A DNA stretch of 64,000 nucleotides from Pinus tabuliformis (taxonomy: Eukaryota; Streptophyta; Pinopsida; Pinales; Pinaceae): contig CM062818.1 in the NCBI GenBank assembly GCA_031772625.1, positions 1,277,312,277 through 1,277,376,276 on the forward strand. Direction: 5' to 3'. A program made the position numbers and the translations under genes. Shown here one piece after another: positions 25,500 through 37,380 of the stretch (position 1 is the first letter of the stretch; the number at the start of each line of letters is the position of its first letter). The notes beneath the pieces are model-generated. The model was given only the letters and a program-made list of their open reading frames with translations. It was not told where the DNA came from and ran no database searches.

Positions 25500-26590
25500 G
25501 GAGTCCTTGCGATAGAGAATTCTCTTCTTATTCCTTGTTCTTCACAAAAATTGAAAAATTCATCTGAGGTAAATTACCCTCCTCGATCAGACCTGAGGCA
25601 TTTGATTCTATGATCTGATTCATTTTCAACAAAGGCTTTGAAAGCTTTGAACTTTTCGAAGGCTTCATCTTTATGATTCAGATGTCCTATCCAACACATC
25701 CTAGAAAAGTCGTCAATGAACAATATAAGGTACTCCTCCCCACGAGGTGACTTTTTCCTTGATGGACTACATAAATCAATATGGACAAGTTCAAGTGGCC
25801 TATTAGCTAATCCTTCCTTCTCAGGGAAATTACTTCTAGTTTGCTTACCAGACAAACATGATTTGCATATTGTATTGTCTGGAATTTTGATGTCAGGAAG
25901 ATCACGAACCACTTGATATTTGCATGCTTTCCTTATCTGAGAGAGGCTTAGATGCCCCAATCTTCTGTGCCATAGCCAGTGTTCATCATTCTTGCTTAGA
26001 TAGCATTGTTGTTGTCCTCCCTTGATTATGTATAAGTTATTTGGAGTTCTTATGCCTTTGATCATTGTTTCTCCTGTATCAAGCTCACGAACAATACATT
26101 CATTTGATCGAAATATTACCTCATTTCCTTGATCACACATTTGACTGACACTCAATAGATTATGCTTTAAGCCATCAACATACATAACATTTCCAGCTTT
26201 GACATTTTATTTCAAAAGAACATAACCTTTACCTTTTATGAGTGCAAGGGGTGTCATTACCAAATGAGACCTTCTTTTCCTTTTCTAAGGCACTATATGA
26301 TTGAAGTTTTCCTTTATCACCTGTCATATGTTTCAAGCATCCAATGTCTATGTACCACTGATTTTCCTGCCCTTCCGCATATAAGGCTATACCACATATT
26401 TTTGGTTGTGGTTCTTTCTTTCTCCATGTTTTGGGACTCAATGAAGCTTGCTCCTTTTGAGTTGTTTGCCGAAACCTACTCCTGCATTCAGAATCTTCAT
26501 GACCGAAGTTGTTACAAATAGAACATTCTATTTCATTTTCAAGAGCAGAAAAGTTATTGTATGTCCTTTTCATGATCCCAGTCACACTCC
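25500..26590 (-). pseudogene. Copia-1 protease and integrase N-terminal part
   Basis: Carries the copia protease neighbourhood (NQWYIDIGCLKHMTGDKGKL near 26330). Next come the GAG-pre-integrase zinc domain (WLWHRRLGHLSLSQIRKA) and the integrase core (LELVHIDLCSPSRKKSPRGE, then LILFIDDFSRMCWIG). Broken. Confidence 0.9.
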
Positions 26591-26599
26591 TTTACTTTT

Positions 26600-28220
26600 G
26601 AGCTTCTCTAGTCATGATGGTCTTATAGGCAACACATTGAGCAGCTTTGTGTCCAAAGTTATGACAAGAGAAACATTGGCCATTGAAGAAATTCCTGCGA
26701 TTATCAAACCTTCTGACCAAATGATTGTAGTTTCCATTGATATCCATTCTTGAGGCAAATTGAGAATGATTTACCTACGGTTGGTTGTAGCTTCTGTTCA
26801 TCCTTGAAGTAGAATGCCCACGATTTACTAGGTGATCTCTGTTCATTCTTGAAGTAAATTGTCCCTGATCTGCATTATGCCTTTGCTGCCAATTATCAAC
26901 CTGTTCACTTCTCCTTGCTGCATCAAGATAACTTTTGGAGGTGGATGGCTTCTGTGCTTGAGGTGCTTCTTCAATATATCCAAGACCTGTCTTGATTAGA
27001 GGAGAATGCTACACTTTGATAATCTCATCTAAAGTTTCACATCCTTTAGCAAATCTAAGATTAAGAGCTTTTGTTTTCTCAATATCTTTTATAAGTGCCA
27101 CAATTTCACATTCTAACTTTTCATTGTGTTTTTCCCTTTCAGCAAGTTGGAATGTCAGAGTATCTATGATCATATTCTTTTCTTCTAAACAAATTTTAAG
27201 TTTAGAAATTTCTTCATAAATACCTTCTTCATCTATAGCATCTAAGAAATCATCATCTTCAAAAGCCATCAAAAGTCTATAATCATTACCTTGTTCATCT
27301 TCATCACTATTTGAAAATCCATCACTGTCTTCATGTGTATAATAGCTCTTCTTACTTACATTCTGTTTTCTGTTCCATCTAACTGGTTCCTTAATTTTGT
27401 CAAGCTTATTTTTATGAGGACACTTGGCTACATAGTGACCGACTCTTCCACAAGCAAAGCATTTAAAAGGTAGCTTACCTCTGAATCTTCTAGAACCCCG
27501 TTGAAGGTTCTTGACAAAGTTTGATTCTTCCTCTCCTTCTGACATATGTCCTAACTCATTGTATTCTCCTTTTCCTGAGGCTTTGAATGTAGATTCTCTC
27601 ACGTCTAATGGTCCCCCTTTTCTCATTTCAAAAGCAGTTAGGATTCCGTGTAGCTGTGACATGGTAATGCTTTGTAGATTCTGCTTTTCTTCTATGGCAT
27701 AAACTTTTGATTCAAACATAGGAGACAAAGACATAAGAACCTTTTCAACCAAAGTAACTTCTTTTATCTCTTCACCCAAGTTTTTCATACGATTAACAAT
27801 CTCATCTATACGTAAGAAATAATTAGCCACACTTTCATCATTGTGCATTCTGAGATTTTCATATTGAATTCTGAGAGTTTGTAGTTTTGCACATTTTACC
27901 TGATCGTCTCCTTCATATCTCAGAATGATCTTGTCCCATATTTCTTTTGTGGTTTTGAGCTACATAACCTTGACGAATCCTGATTGAGATAAACTCCCTA
28001 ATAGAGTATTGAAAGCCTTTGCATTTGTTTCATACTGCTTCTTACCAGCCATATCTGTAGGAGTTGCTAATGGAAATGTGTATCCTGTTTCCACGATATC
28101 CCAAACTTCTGTAACAAGAGATTGAAGATAGGTTATGATTCTTACCTTCCAATAGACAAAGTAGATTCCATCAAAGATTGGTGGCTTGATAGATGCCTCC
28201 TTTTCGTAGTTGCTCATGAT
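26600..28220 (-). pseudogene. Copia-1 gag
   Basis: The start is near 28217 (MSNYEKEASIKPPIFDGIYF then YWKVRIITYLQS), the usual copia gag opening. The core includes ESVANYFLRIDEIVNRMKNL and the zinc knuckle FKCFACGRVGHYVAKCPHK (near 27430). A Glu-rich coiled-coil-like stretch follows (27010-27240), as in many gags of this group. Broken. Confidence 0.9.
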
Positions 28221-28263
28221 GATAGATCTTCCTTCAAGTGATCAAGCTTCTTTTGAAGGACGT

Positions 28264-28275
28264 GCTCTGATACCA
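28264..28275 (-). other. Copia-1 primer binding site
   Basis: The complement is TGGTATCAGAGC, two bases from the 5' LTR end, typical of initiator tRNA-Met priming. Confidence 0.92.
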
Positions 28276-28277
28276 AT

Positions 28278-29839
28278 TGTTGGAAATAATATTGAGAGGG
28301 GGGGTGAATCAGTATTATCAAGTCAATTATTTTTCATTTCATAATCAGATTTGTATACACTACTTCAGTTAGTGAAAACTGCGTATATACGCAACTGTAG
28401 TTAAGGAAACTCGCGTATAACCTGCAGACTTATAATTTAATTTATTCTTCAGATGTTGATCATTAATCTATGTGTCAGAACCATATAAATAGTAACCAGG
28501 AATAATAAAATAGAGCAGATAGTCACACACAAGAACACAAGATATAAGGTGGAAACCCAATGTGGGTGAAAACCACCTGCTGCAATTCGTCTCTATCTTC
28601 TTTCAATTAGAAACTTCTTTTTACAATGTTTCTGTACTGGTGCAGTCTTATACCAGTACGCATGCTTCTACCTACAGAAGGCTACGACCTTCTCTCATTC
28701 TCCATATTCTCCTAGAAGGGAGCTACAACCCCCTTAGCTCTTGTACTAGCTGAGGTACTAGTACATAGGTGATGACCTACAGAAGGCTACAACCTTCTCT
28801 TTTCTTCCAAGGACCACGTTCCATAAATTTTTAGACTGGATCCATGAATAACATCAATCAAACATCAAGTATATCTGCATCAATCAATCTGCTTTGTACA
28901 AACCAATACTGAATCAACCAATCACTTCTTAGAAAGCTGTAACCAGAATACAGTAACAGTAACCAGAACCAATCCTGCACCCAAAACACTACAACAATAA
29001 ACAGAAGTAGCTAAAACATATTTCATGAGACGTACGCTACTTCAATATGCAGAACCTGCGTGCATGCACTGATGTATTAAGGCCAACTTGCATATATGCT
29101 GTTTGAATTAATGAAGCAACATGTATACGTGCCTCTGTTGTGCCAAACCTGCGTACAAATATATAAAAGATAATTTACCCTTTTCCCTTATTCAGACATC
29201 AGTTATACCCAGATTATCAGATTTATAGATCAAGTCATGCACCAAATATAACAGATCAAAATTACACAAACATACTACTATTCAAGCCTTAAGATCTTGA
29301 CCCAACAATAGAACTTATCCTTCTCCTTGCGCTCAGGTTCCTCCTTGATTCAGATCCAGCTATGCACCATAACCCAATGACTAGTATCCTAGATCTTATT
29401 CTTCAGAAGATATTCAATGCTTGAGTGAATGCCTTTGCCTAATGATCTCCTTCCCCTTTTATAGTCTTAGACCTTACTCAATACCATGGTCCAAAACCAT
29501 AGAGAATCAATACCATGGACCCAATACCTAGGTTCAACACTTCGGACGAGATACCATGGTCCAAAACCATAGGTCAAAATACCAAGGACTAAATACCATG
29601 GACCAAAAAATAAGATTTCCCTCATGTACGCGCTTTTCCTTGCATGAAAGTGCATGCATACGTATACGCGCCTTTTGATCGTCTATTCCACGTGTATACG
29701 CGACTTGGTTAAGAGGAACCTACGTATTTATCTTTTTCCTTTCATTCTGAGAGCCTGAACTGTGATCTGTCATTTGAGTGAGTTACCATCAAGGACAATA
29801 TCTGTGTGATAGCGCCAAACCTGTATCATAATGCCAACA
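28278..29839 (-). repeat. Copia-1 5' LTR
   Basis: 1,562 bp, collinear with 21022-22584. It contains a 22-base alternating purine-pyrimidine stretch at 29650-29671 (centred on CATACGTATACG) that is conserved in type in the other LTR. Confidence 0.95.
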
Positions 29840-31576
29840 AAGAGAAACCCAACCTGTCCAAGTGTCCAACCCCTAAGATGACTCTATTTTTCATAGACCT
29901 AGAGCCCTACTGGCTCCCTTTCCAAGGAATGCAAGTGAATGTAACCATTCATGTCGTAATGATAAGCCCACCTTCATACAACTGTGGAATTTTCTAGTCA
30001 ATTCTATGCCAGAAACCTTGAATTTTGAGCCACTTTTTCAATGAAGAGACTTAACCCTCTGCCTAGAACTCAATGAAACTTCTAGAAATGATAAATAACA
30101 TAGAAGTAAAGCTTATAAACCAAAACTTGAACAAGGAATTGACTTGACTTCTCCCAACTGGGACTAACATTTCATCAAACACATGGTGAACATGAAACTT
30201 ACAGGTCATGAATGAAAATTTGAACATAATAATCTGAGAAATGATCTGAGCATAAATAAGAATGAATAATGCGTTATCACAATAGTTTTCATAACACCAA
30301 TTAGCTTTTTCATCCATTATCCAAAAAATCATTAATAGAAATGTGTTAAGAGCCATACTTAGATTTGTCAATTAACCATGTTTATAACCAGCGTATAACC
30401 AAAGAAATAACAATGAGAGAATAACCATTAAAGCCACATAATAACAAGTACATTTACACATATTTAGAAAATGGAACTTAGCTTTTATTAACCATATGCA
30501 AAATCCAACCATGTCAAGGACTGCCACGTACCACCTGACGATAGATTGGGTTGAACCAAATCTTTCTTTCAGCTAATCGCCTTCGTGCCATATTCCAAGC
30601 ATGAATGTGGGACTTCATGGGATAAAACCATCCATAAAATACCAAGGGAATCCAAAGGTTAAACCACCTCCACCCTTACCATACTATGATCTCACCTAAA
30701 CTGGTCCCAAGATCACAAAACCAAACCGATCTTGGATTCCTTAGAATTTCTTCAACATCCCTTGAGAAATTTTCCTATCTCGACCGACTCGTTGAGGGCT
30801 TCCTAGAGAAAACCAACTCCACCCCCAACCCTTGATCTTTTCTTGAGACCACCTCGCCCGGATCCAGAACCTTTTGGAAAACCATAGCTTAATCAAGAAA
30901 GAATACCATCACACCATGACTATCCAAAAATGTCAAGGCAACGCTGAAACCGCTGTCAAAACCTGACAAAATCCATGCCACCCACAACAACGAAACCAAA
31001 ATACACACATGGATATGTCATTCATGCAAAAGCCATATAGGAAACCATATATGCAATATGTTACCTACAAGTTCTCTTGTTGAAGCTACTTGATCCAACC
31101 TTTCCTTGTCCTCCTTTACTTTCTTTCTCCTTCCTTTGCTTGCTTGTTTTCCTTTCCTCTTAGTGCTCTTATCTTCTTTAAGAATAATTCTAAAACTTAA
31201 TTAACAGAAGGCTCAAATCACAAAAGCTACAAACTAATCCTCAGAAGCCTTCTTATTAATGAGGCCTCTATTTTCTTCAATTTTCCATTATTTTCTTTCA
31301 TTTTCCTCCTCACATGCAACTTGTAACCTCTCACCTCCCTTTTCTCCTAATTTCCTTTATTTTCATAAATAAAATGCCAATAATACTTTTTTTCCTTTTC
31401 AAAGCCTTCACCATTTCCTTTGTGAATTTCCCATTAGTCATAAATACAACAGGTGATGCCCACTAGGATATTTTTCCCAACATTTAGCTTGGAATAAGTG
31501 TCCCTTGACATTGTTCTTATTTTTCCTTTATTAACTTTTATTACATGAAATTTTGACTTGGGGATGTTACACCATC

Positions 31577-32121
31577 TCTACCCATTCTAGTTTGGGTTAG
31601 GCTCTTGAATATGCCCCTTCATTTTCTTCATCCAGATACCTTAGTTGAGGTGTGGAACTCAATTGTTCATTTAATTAAGGTGAACACAGACAGACTAGAG
31701 AAGATTATTGTTACTTTTTCATGCATATGTGATGAAATAAATCTCACTTGCGTGTTCCTGGATAAAATCCATGATTACTGGAATGGATTGATTATTTTAT
31801 AGGTTTTGGTTTATGAAAATATGACCTTTATTTTAGAATTTCTCATAACTTGGTCATATTCATAATTTCTGCCCTTCTTCTCAAGGATGCTTTGCTCCAA
31901 CGAATGACAAGAATTAGACACGAGAATGGAAAGATCCAAAATCGAGACAACTGGCAACACCGGAAAACCTCTTCTGATAAATTGATTCCTATAATCTCAA
32001 TCATTCATAGGAAGTTTCTTCTCATCCTTCAAACACAGGGGTCCACTCCTCGAATGGAGCCAAAAGAGACACATAGGAAACCAAGTATTTTTTACCATTT
32101 GTAAATAGAGTAGCAAGACCA
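31577..32121. other. Spacer between G1 and G2, nothing recognised
   Basis: About 545 bp that are neither G1 nor G2. The open frames at 31605-31802 and 31850-32104 show no domain or signal peptide. It may be original flank or an unrecognised old repeat. Confidence 0.5.
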
Positions 32122-34105
32122 TGTAACAACCCTCATGAAATTTCCATGTAATAAATGTTAAAAACAATAACCACGGATGACTAGGACACTTATTCCAAGA
32201 TACATGTTAGGAAATACATCCTAGTGGGTGCCCATTTGGTTGTTTATGGCTAAGGAAATTGGCAAAGGAAATGGCTAATGCATTAAAGAGGAAAAATGTA
32301 TGTTGGCACATTTATTTATGAAAATAATGGAAATTAGGAGAAAATGAAGGTGAAAGGTCACATGTTACATGTGAGGAGGAAAATGAATGAAAGTAATGGA
32401 AAATGAAAAAAATAGAGGCCTAATTAATAAAAATGCTTCCGAGGATCAGTGCGCAGGACGCGGTCAGTTCAGTTTTAAAGCTCTTTCCTATTCTCTCACT
32501 CTCATACTCTTGGATACTTGGATTATTGAAGCAAGAAGGCAAAGGAAGAGAAGGAAAGCGCAAGAGGGCATCAGGATCAGTAACTACAACAATTTTTGTT
32601 GTAGGTACCGAATTGGATGTATGTTTTCCTCACTAGTATTGGCATGCATGTGGTTTCTTGATTGTGGTCTGTTATTGACATGGAGGATTGCCTGGATTAG
32701 GAGTGGATTTCTTACCCTTTCCATTTCTTGGATAACCATGGTGTTGTGGGTTTATTTGCTTTTTTTTTTGGTTGGTTCTCATGTTTCCTTAGCCTTGGTT
32801 GGACAAACGCTTTGGAGCCCTGTAACAGCTTGGGTTGAGCTATTAGTCCTGGAGCCGTGGTCGGACAAACACTTTAGAAGCCCTATAACAACTTGGGTTG
32901 AGTTATTAGTCCCATAGCCTTGGTTTGACAAATGCTCTAGAGCCCTTGGTGGGTTGAGTTACTAGTCCTGGAGCCTTGGTTGGACAAATACTCTAGAGTT
33001 GAGAAGAAACTATGGGTTGAGTTATTAGTCCTGGAAGACGAGTTGGAAAAAATTCTCTAAATCCCTTAAAGGCTGGGATAACGACCGGTCTGATGACAAT
33101 TTTCATGATGTCCAACTGTGAGGTGGAATCAATGTATGATGGGTTGAGGTGGATGGCCTTTGGAAGCCCTAGTTGAGTTTTGACTGATTTGTTCTATGAG
33201 ATAGCACATTCATGTTTGGAATATGGCATGAGGGTGAATGGATGAAGAGAGATTTAGCTCAGCCATTCTACAGTCGGGTGGAACGTGGAAGTCCCATCCC
33301 AGGTTTGGATTTTGCATAATTAATGAAATTTTATTCCTCCTCGTATCTCTATGAGTATTATGATGGATTATATGTGGTTTATATGGATGTCATTTCATTG
33401 GTTTCTATCCCTATTATGTTGACTATTTATATGTTTTATTACAACAGCCATGAGTGGCTCTCATTATGTTCTTACTTGTATGTGAATGGATAATGTATCT
33501 ATGACCTAATAGATGAAATGGAAGCTAATGTCATAAGGAGACAATGGTTCATAGCGATTCTCAGATAAGTATGAGATCCCTACACTTAATTATGTTGTTT
33601 ACAGCTATAGGTTACTTGTCGATGATATGTTTGACGAAATGACTGTCATGGCTAGTAGGGATCTAATCAAGGTATTCAACAAGTATTTTCTTTAGTCATT
33701 TCATTTCCAAGTTACTTTACTGATTTGAAGAGATGAATCAGTTATGGGCATTGCACTAGGCTCTGAGCTTGAAAAAGTGGCTTAAATCTTGGTCCACAGT
33801 CACTGGCAAGCAGGCTTGTGAGAGCGACTTTAGGTTGTAGGTCACTCCCTTGGCCATAGCATGAGAGAACCTATGGCCCAAGAGACCTAAAACAAAAGTG
33901 GGACCCCATAGTGACAGGCTTCCTAAATGGCTCACTTGTCTTATGAGGGTTTTGTTGATGATGTTGGATTTCTATATGGTGTGTTTCCACGAGTCCCACT
34001 TCCTTAAGGTGACTTAGGAGGTTGAATCATATCATAGTAGCCTATTGTCACATTTTTATCCCCACTCATCGGTTTCTTGGGTAGGTGTGGGAGGAAGGTG
34101 TTACA
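32122..34105 (+). repeat. G2 5' LTR
   Basis: 1,984 bp with perfect 7-bp inverted ends TGTAACA/TGTTACA. From about 32790 to 33070 it contains several imperfect copies of GGGTTGAG(T/C)TATTAGTCC(T)GGAGCC...TTGG(A)CAAA, a 60-80 bp internal repeat also present in the 3' LTR. Confidence 0.9.
32790..33070 (+). repeat. Internal minisatellite of the G2 LTR
   Basis: Four or more imperfect copies of a phrase built on TGGGTTGAGTTATTAGTCC, then GAGCCTTGGTTGGACAAA, then CTCTAGAGCCC. The 3' LTR has a longer series (about 50090-50450). Confidence 0.75.
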
Positions 34106-34108
34106 GAG

Positions 34109-34120
34109 TGGTATCGGAGA
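34109..34120 (+). other. G2 primer binding site
   Basis: TGGTATC-type site similar to the initiator tRNA-Met complement, three bases after the LTR end. Confidence 0.75.
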
Positions 34121-34571
34121 ATGGTTTCACTCTCCTTGGGTCGTTTGTTGATCATGCTTTCATGTTGGTTGCATATGTGTTCCTTATGCATGTAATCCAT
34201 GTGCTTGTTGCATTTTCATGGTGTTTATCATGGTTGTAGTGATGTCACCATGTGAAGGTTGAAGGTGTTGTCATGGAGTATGTCTTCATGTGAGTATGGT
34301 TGATTATGCATTGTTATGAACGCCACTAATCACATATTATCAAGTGCACGTGAGGTGGTTGTTGTTGTCTTGCATGAGGTCATGGTGTGTGTAGTTGGTA
34401 TGGTCATGCATGGATGACTGGACCCTAGTTAGAATGGTGTGTATATGGTTTTGTACTCATTTTTTATATGTATATATGCAATATTTATGCATGTATGGTC
34501 TTGGTTATAGTTATGTATGAATAGTAGGTCAAATATGCCTTGTAAAGTCATTGTATGAAATTTAGGTCATC
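34121..34571 (+). other. G2 leader, left of Copia-2
   Basis: Non-coding leader. The part near 34365-34425 matches the complement of 14041-14094 in G1. Confidence 0.7.
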
Positions 34572-36567
34572 TGTTGGAAATAATACTAAGAGGGTGGGTG
34601 AATCAGTATTATCAGATCAATAATTTTATTTCCAAAAATGATTTGTATACGCTAGTTCTATGAAGTGAACTAGCATGTGCATGCAACTGTGATTAGAGAA
34701 ACCAGCGTATACCTAGAGAACTTGTGATTTTGACAATTTATCATGTGTTGATCTTTAACCAGTGCATCAGTAACTATTAAACAATCTAGTAAAATAGAAT
34801 AAAGCATCACACATAAGAAACACACATGAACACCAAGATTTAAGGTGGAAACCAAATGTGGGTGAAAACCACCAATTGTTGTCGTCTCTCTCTTCATTTA
34901 ATAATAAGAAAATTTGTTTACAATCTTGTACTGGTGCAGACTCATACCAGTACCCAGGCACCCACCTGCAAAAGGCTACAACCTTCTCTCATTTTCCAAC
35001 TTCTATTGGAAGGGAGCTACAACCCCCTATCTCTTGTACTAGCCAATGTGTTTACTAGTACATAGGCATCGGCCTACTGAAGGTTACGACCTTCCTTCTT
35101 CTTCCAGGGACCATGTTTCATAAATTTTTAGATTGGATGCTCTTGGTACATAACAATACACATGAAGGCCTCGTTTCATCAAATTTTCATACTGGACCCA
35201 TCAGAAACTTTGAAACTCAAACTTCATACTGGACCCATCAGAAACTTTGAAACTCAAACTTCATACTGGACCCGTCGACCAACAACCAGTTAATCTAAAT
35301 AATTGGATAATTGTCACCAAAACACTGTGCTGAACCCAGGAATCAGCTGCAACCTCAAAAATCATGCATCAGAATGTACACACTAGTTTACTGAACCCAA
35401 CCTACGTGTATACGCTACTTCCTATAATAAAACCTACGTATACCTTCAAAACTACTGAAAACATTAAACTTTTGAATCAAGTCTGCACCAACCAACAATA
35501 TACTAACCATCTAGTGTCTATTTACAGAGCTTTACACAGGCAGTAGTAGAGATCAACCTTCTCACTTATACAATCATTCAATCAGATATCAAACTCCTTA
35601 TTCATTTAGTTTTACATTCAGATCTAAGAAGACTCAATTGATAGACAATAGTAAAACAATAGCATTGATCTGATAGATCAGTCATCCTTGAACATCAAGA
35701 TTTTCTTTTGCACACACTACTTGGAAGAGTTGAACCAGTGCGTATACACACCTTCACCAAAGCGAACCAGCGTGCAGATCTGCAAATACTTACGTCACAA
35801 CTTTGTTGCACTTCCAGACTTCAGACAAACCTAGATCATGATATTTAAAAAATAAAATAGGTGTACATAATCAAATTTAGCCCAACCAATATCAAATCAT
35901 TTAATAATAAGTCATTTCAAGTCTCATGATCCTGATCCAATATTGAATTCAAGGTGCACAAAGTATTTTAGATCAAATCACAAACATAGCCCCTACAACA
36001 TAAAATATACTTCAGATAGAAGTATTCCTTAGAAACCCATACACTTGCACACTTGTTTTTTATCTAACACTTCATCAGATATTCATTCCTTGTCTACATA
36101 GCCCTTTGATCTTCTCCTCCTTATATACTTAGATCCTTTATCAATACCTCGGACCGAAACCACTTAGGACCAATGCCTTGGACCAAATACCTAGGGTCAA
36201 TACCTCGAACCAAATACCTTGGACCAAATACCTCGGACCAAAACCTTGGTTTTCCAACATGTATGTGCCTTTCCTCCTATGGGAGTGCATGTATATGTAT
36301 ACGCTCTTTTTGTTCTGTTGACCAGCGTGTATACATTGTTTTGACTAAGTGGACCTGCGTATACTTCTTAAACTGCTTTTCAATAGCCTTTTCCTTTACC
36401 TTCTTTATTCTGTTTAGTAGACCTTAGTTCCATCCTCTTGTTCTTGTGTACCACTGCACTGTTACCTCTGAATATACCTGTTGTACTATGAGTTACCTTT
36501 TACTAAAACTAAATTGACCTGTGAGTGAGTTTCCATCTAGGACAACACTTGTATCATAATGCCAACA
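34572..36567 (-). repeat. Copia-2 3' LTR
   Basis: 1,996 bp. It contains a private 37-bp tandem duplication (units starting 35188, 35225 and, partial, 35262: CATACTGGACCCATCAG) where the 5' LTR has one unit. It also has a short 14-bp TACCTTGGACCAAA series near 36145-36245. Confidence 0.95.
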
Positions 36568-36580
36568 ATCTCCCCCTTTG
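36568..36580 (-). other. Copia-2 polypurine tract
   Basis: The complement, CAAAGGGGGAGAT, abuts the 3' LTR, as in Copia-1. Confidence 0.85.
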
Positions 36581-37380
36581 GACTCAATGGCAACCATGAC
36601 GGTGTTGGTTACTACAAGCTGTACAAACTGTTAGAGATAACATGCAACACCAAAATACTCTCCCCCTTTGACATCAAGGGCAAAGGGCAGACCAAACAAC
36701 ATTCCTCCTTTGATATACATTATGTTATCCAAGCCCACCTAAGTACATGCTAAGTCTGCAGAGGTATGATTCAAAATAATAACATGACTTTATAACTCAA
36801 CTAAGTGAATATGACCTCCTTATGACCAATGACTCATTCATACATAAATCACCCAACCAAGTGGGGATACACCACATTTGACTCATCCACCCAGCCAAGT
36901 GGGGATACCAATTTTTTATACATGAGAGAAATACAATAAATATTACATCATCCATCCCATGCAAAATGGGGATAAAAATTACATAATTTGTCCAATAGGA
37001 ATCATTCAAATATATGAGAAGGCATATCACACCCTAGACCTTTACATGACTTAAACAAAAAATGTTATAAATATCTGAAGCCATAGCTGGACATAGCAAC
37101 CATAATGCCAACAATGTAGAAAGCATCTAAGGGCTAATTCTCCCCCTGAACCTGTGCTACTTGTGCATTGTTAACAAGTCATTCATCAAGTCATCTTTGT
37201 CAGTCAGATTGTAATCATCAACATCAGACAGAGCACCCATATCAGAGTATGACCCACTACTTTTCTATCAGAAAAACATATACGCTCCTTCAGCCATAGA
37301 AACCCGCATGTATACACGAGTATACTTCATGAAACCCATGTATAATAACCTTCCTCTAAAAAAAAAACTGGATTTAACAG
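36581..37380 (-). other. Copia-2 3' untranslated part
   Basis: Holds the CAACCAAGTGGGGATACACC-type pair at about 36848-36910, then non-coding sequence up to the RNase H region. Confidence 0.6.

Larger units (their letters stand above)
21022..29839 (-). mobile_element. Copia-1: Ty1/copia element inside the G1 5' LTR
   Basis: 8,818 bp, flanked by a perfect 5-bp target duplication AAGAG (21017-21021 and 29840-29844). LTRs 21022-22584 and 28278-29839 start TGTTGG and end CCAACA on the plus strand. The interior on the minus strand runs primer site, gag, protease, integrase, reverse transcriptase, RNase H, 3' untranslated part and polypurine tract, which is copia order. LTR divergence is about 5-8% by eye, mostly C/T and G/A changes. 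The coding region is broken in several places (about half a dozen) but one long open stretch remains in pol. It belongs to the same family as Copia-2 and Copia-3, probably the Tork/SIRE side of copia (tentative). Confidence 0.97.
6869..31571 (-). mobile_element. G1: chromodomain-type Ty3/gypsy element with nested inserts
   Basis: This is a minus-strand element: 5' LTR at 20854-31571 (split by Copia-1), primer site 20839-20850, leader interrupted by X, then gag, protease, reverse transcriptase, RNase H, integrase and a chromodomain-like tail down to about 9300, and the 3' LTR at 6869-9012. Without X, Copia-1 and the SINE it is about 9.0 kb, normal for plant chromoviruses (Tekay/Del-like by LTR size and tail, lineage tentative). 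Flanking pentamers CCAAC (6864-6868) and CCATC (31572-31576) agree at four of five bases and are plausible target duplications. LTRs differ by about 15% by eye, so this is one of the oldest insertions here. The coding region is broken many times (ten or more). Confidence 0.9.
20854..31571 (-). repeat. G1 5' LTR, split by Copia-1
   Basis: LTR sequence occupies 20854-21021 and resumes at 29845-31571. Across the break the two halves join exactly as in the uninterrupted 3' LTR at about 7025-7045. Net length is about 1,895 bp. The outer end reads ...GATGTTACA at 31571, matching the TGTAACA start of the G2 LTRs in inverse orientation. Confidence 0.9.
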
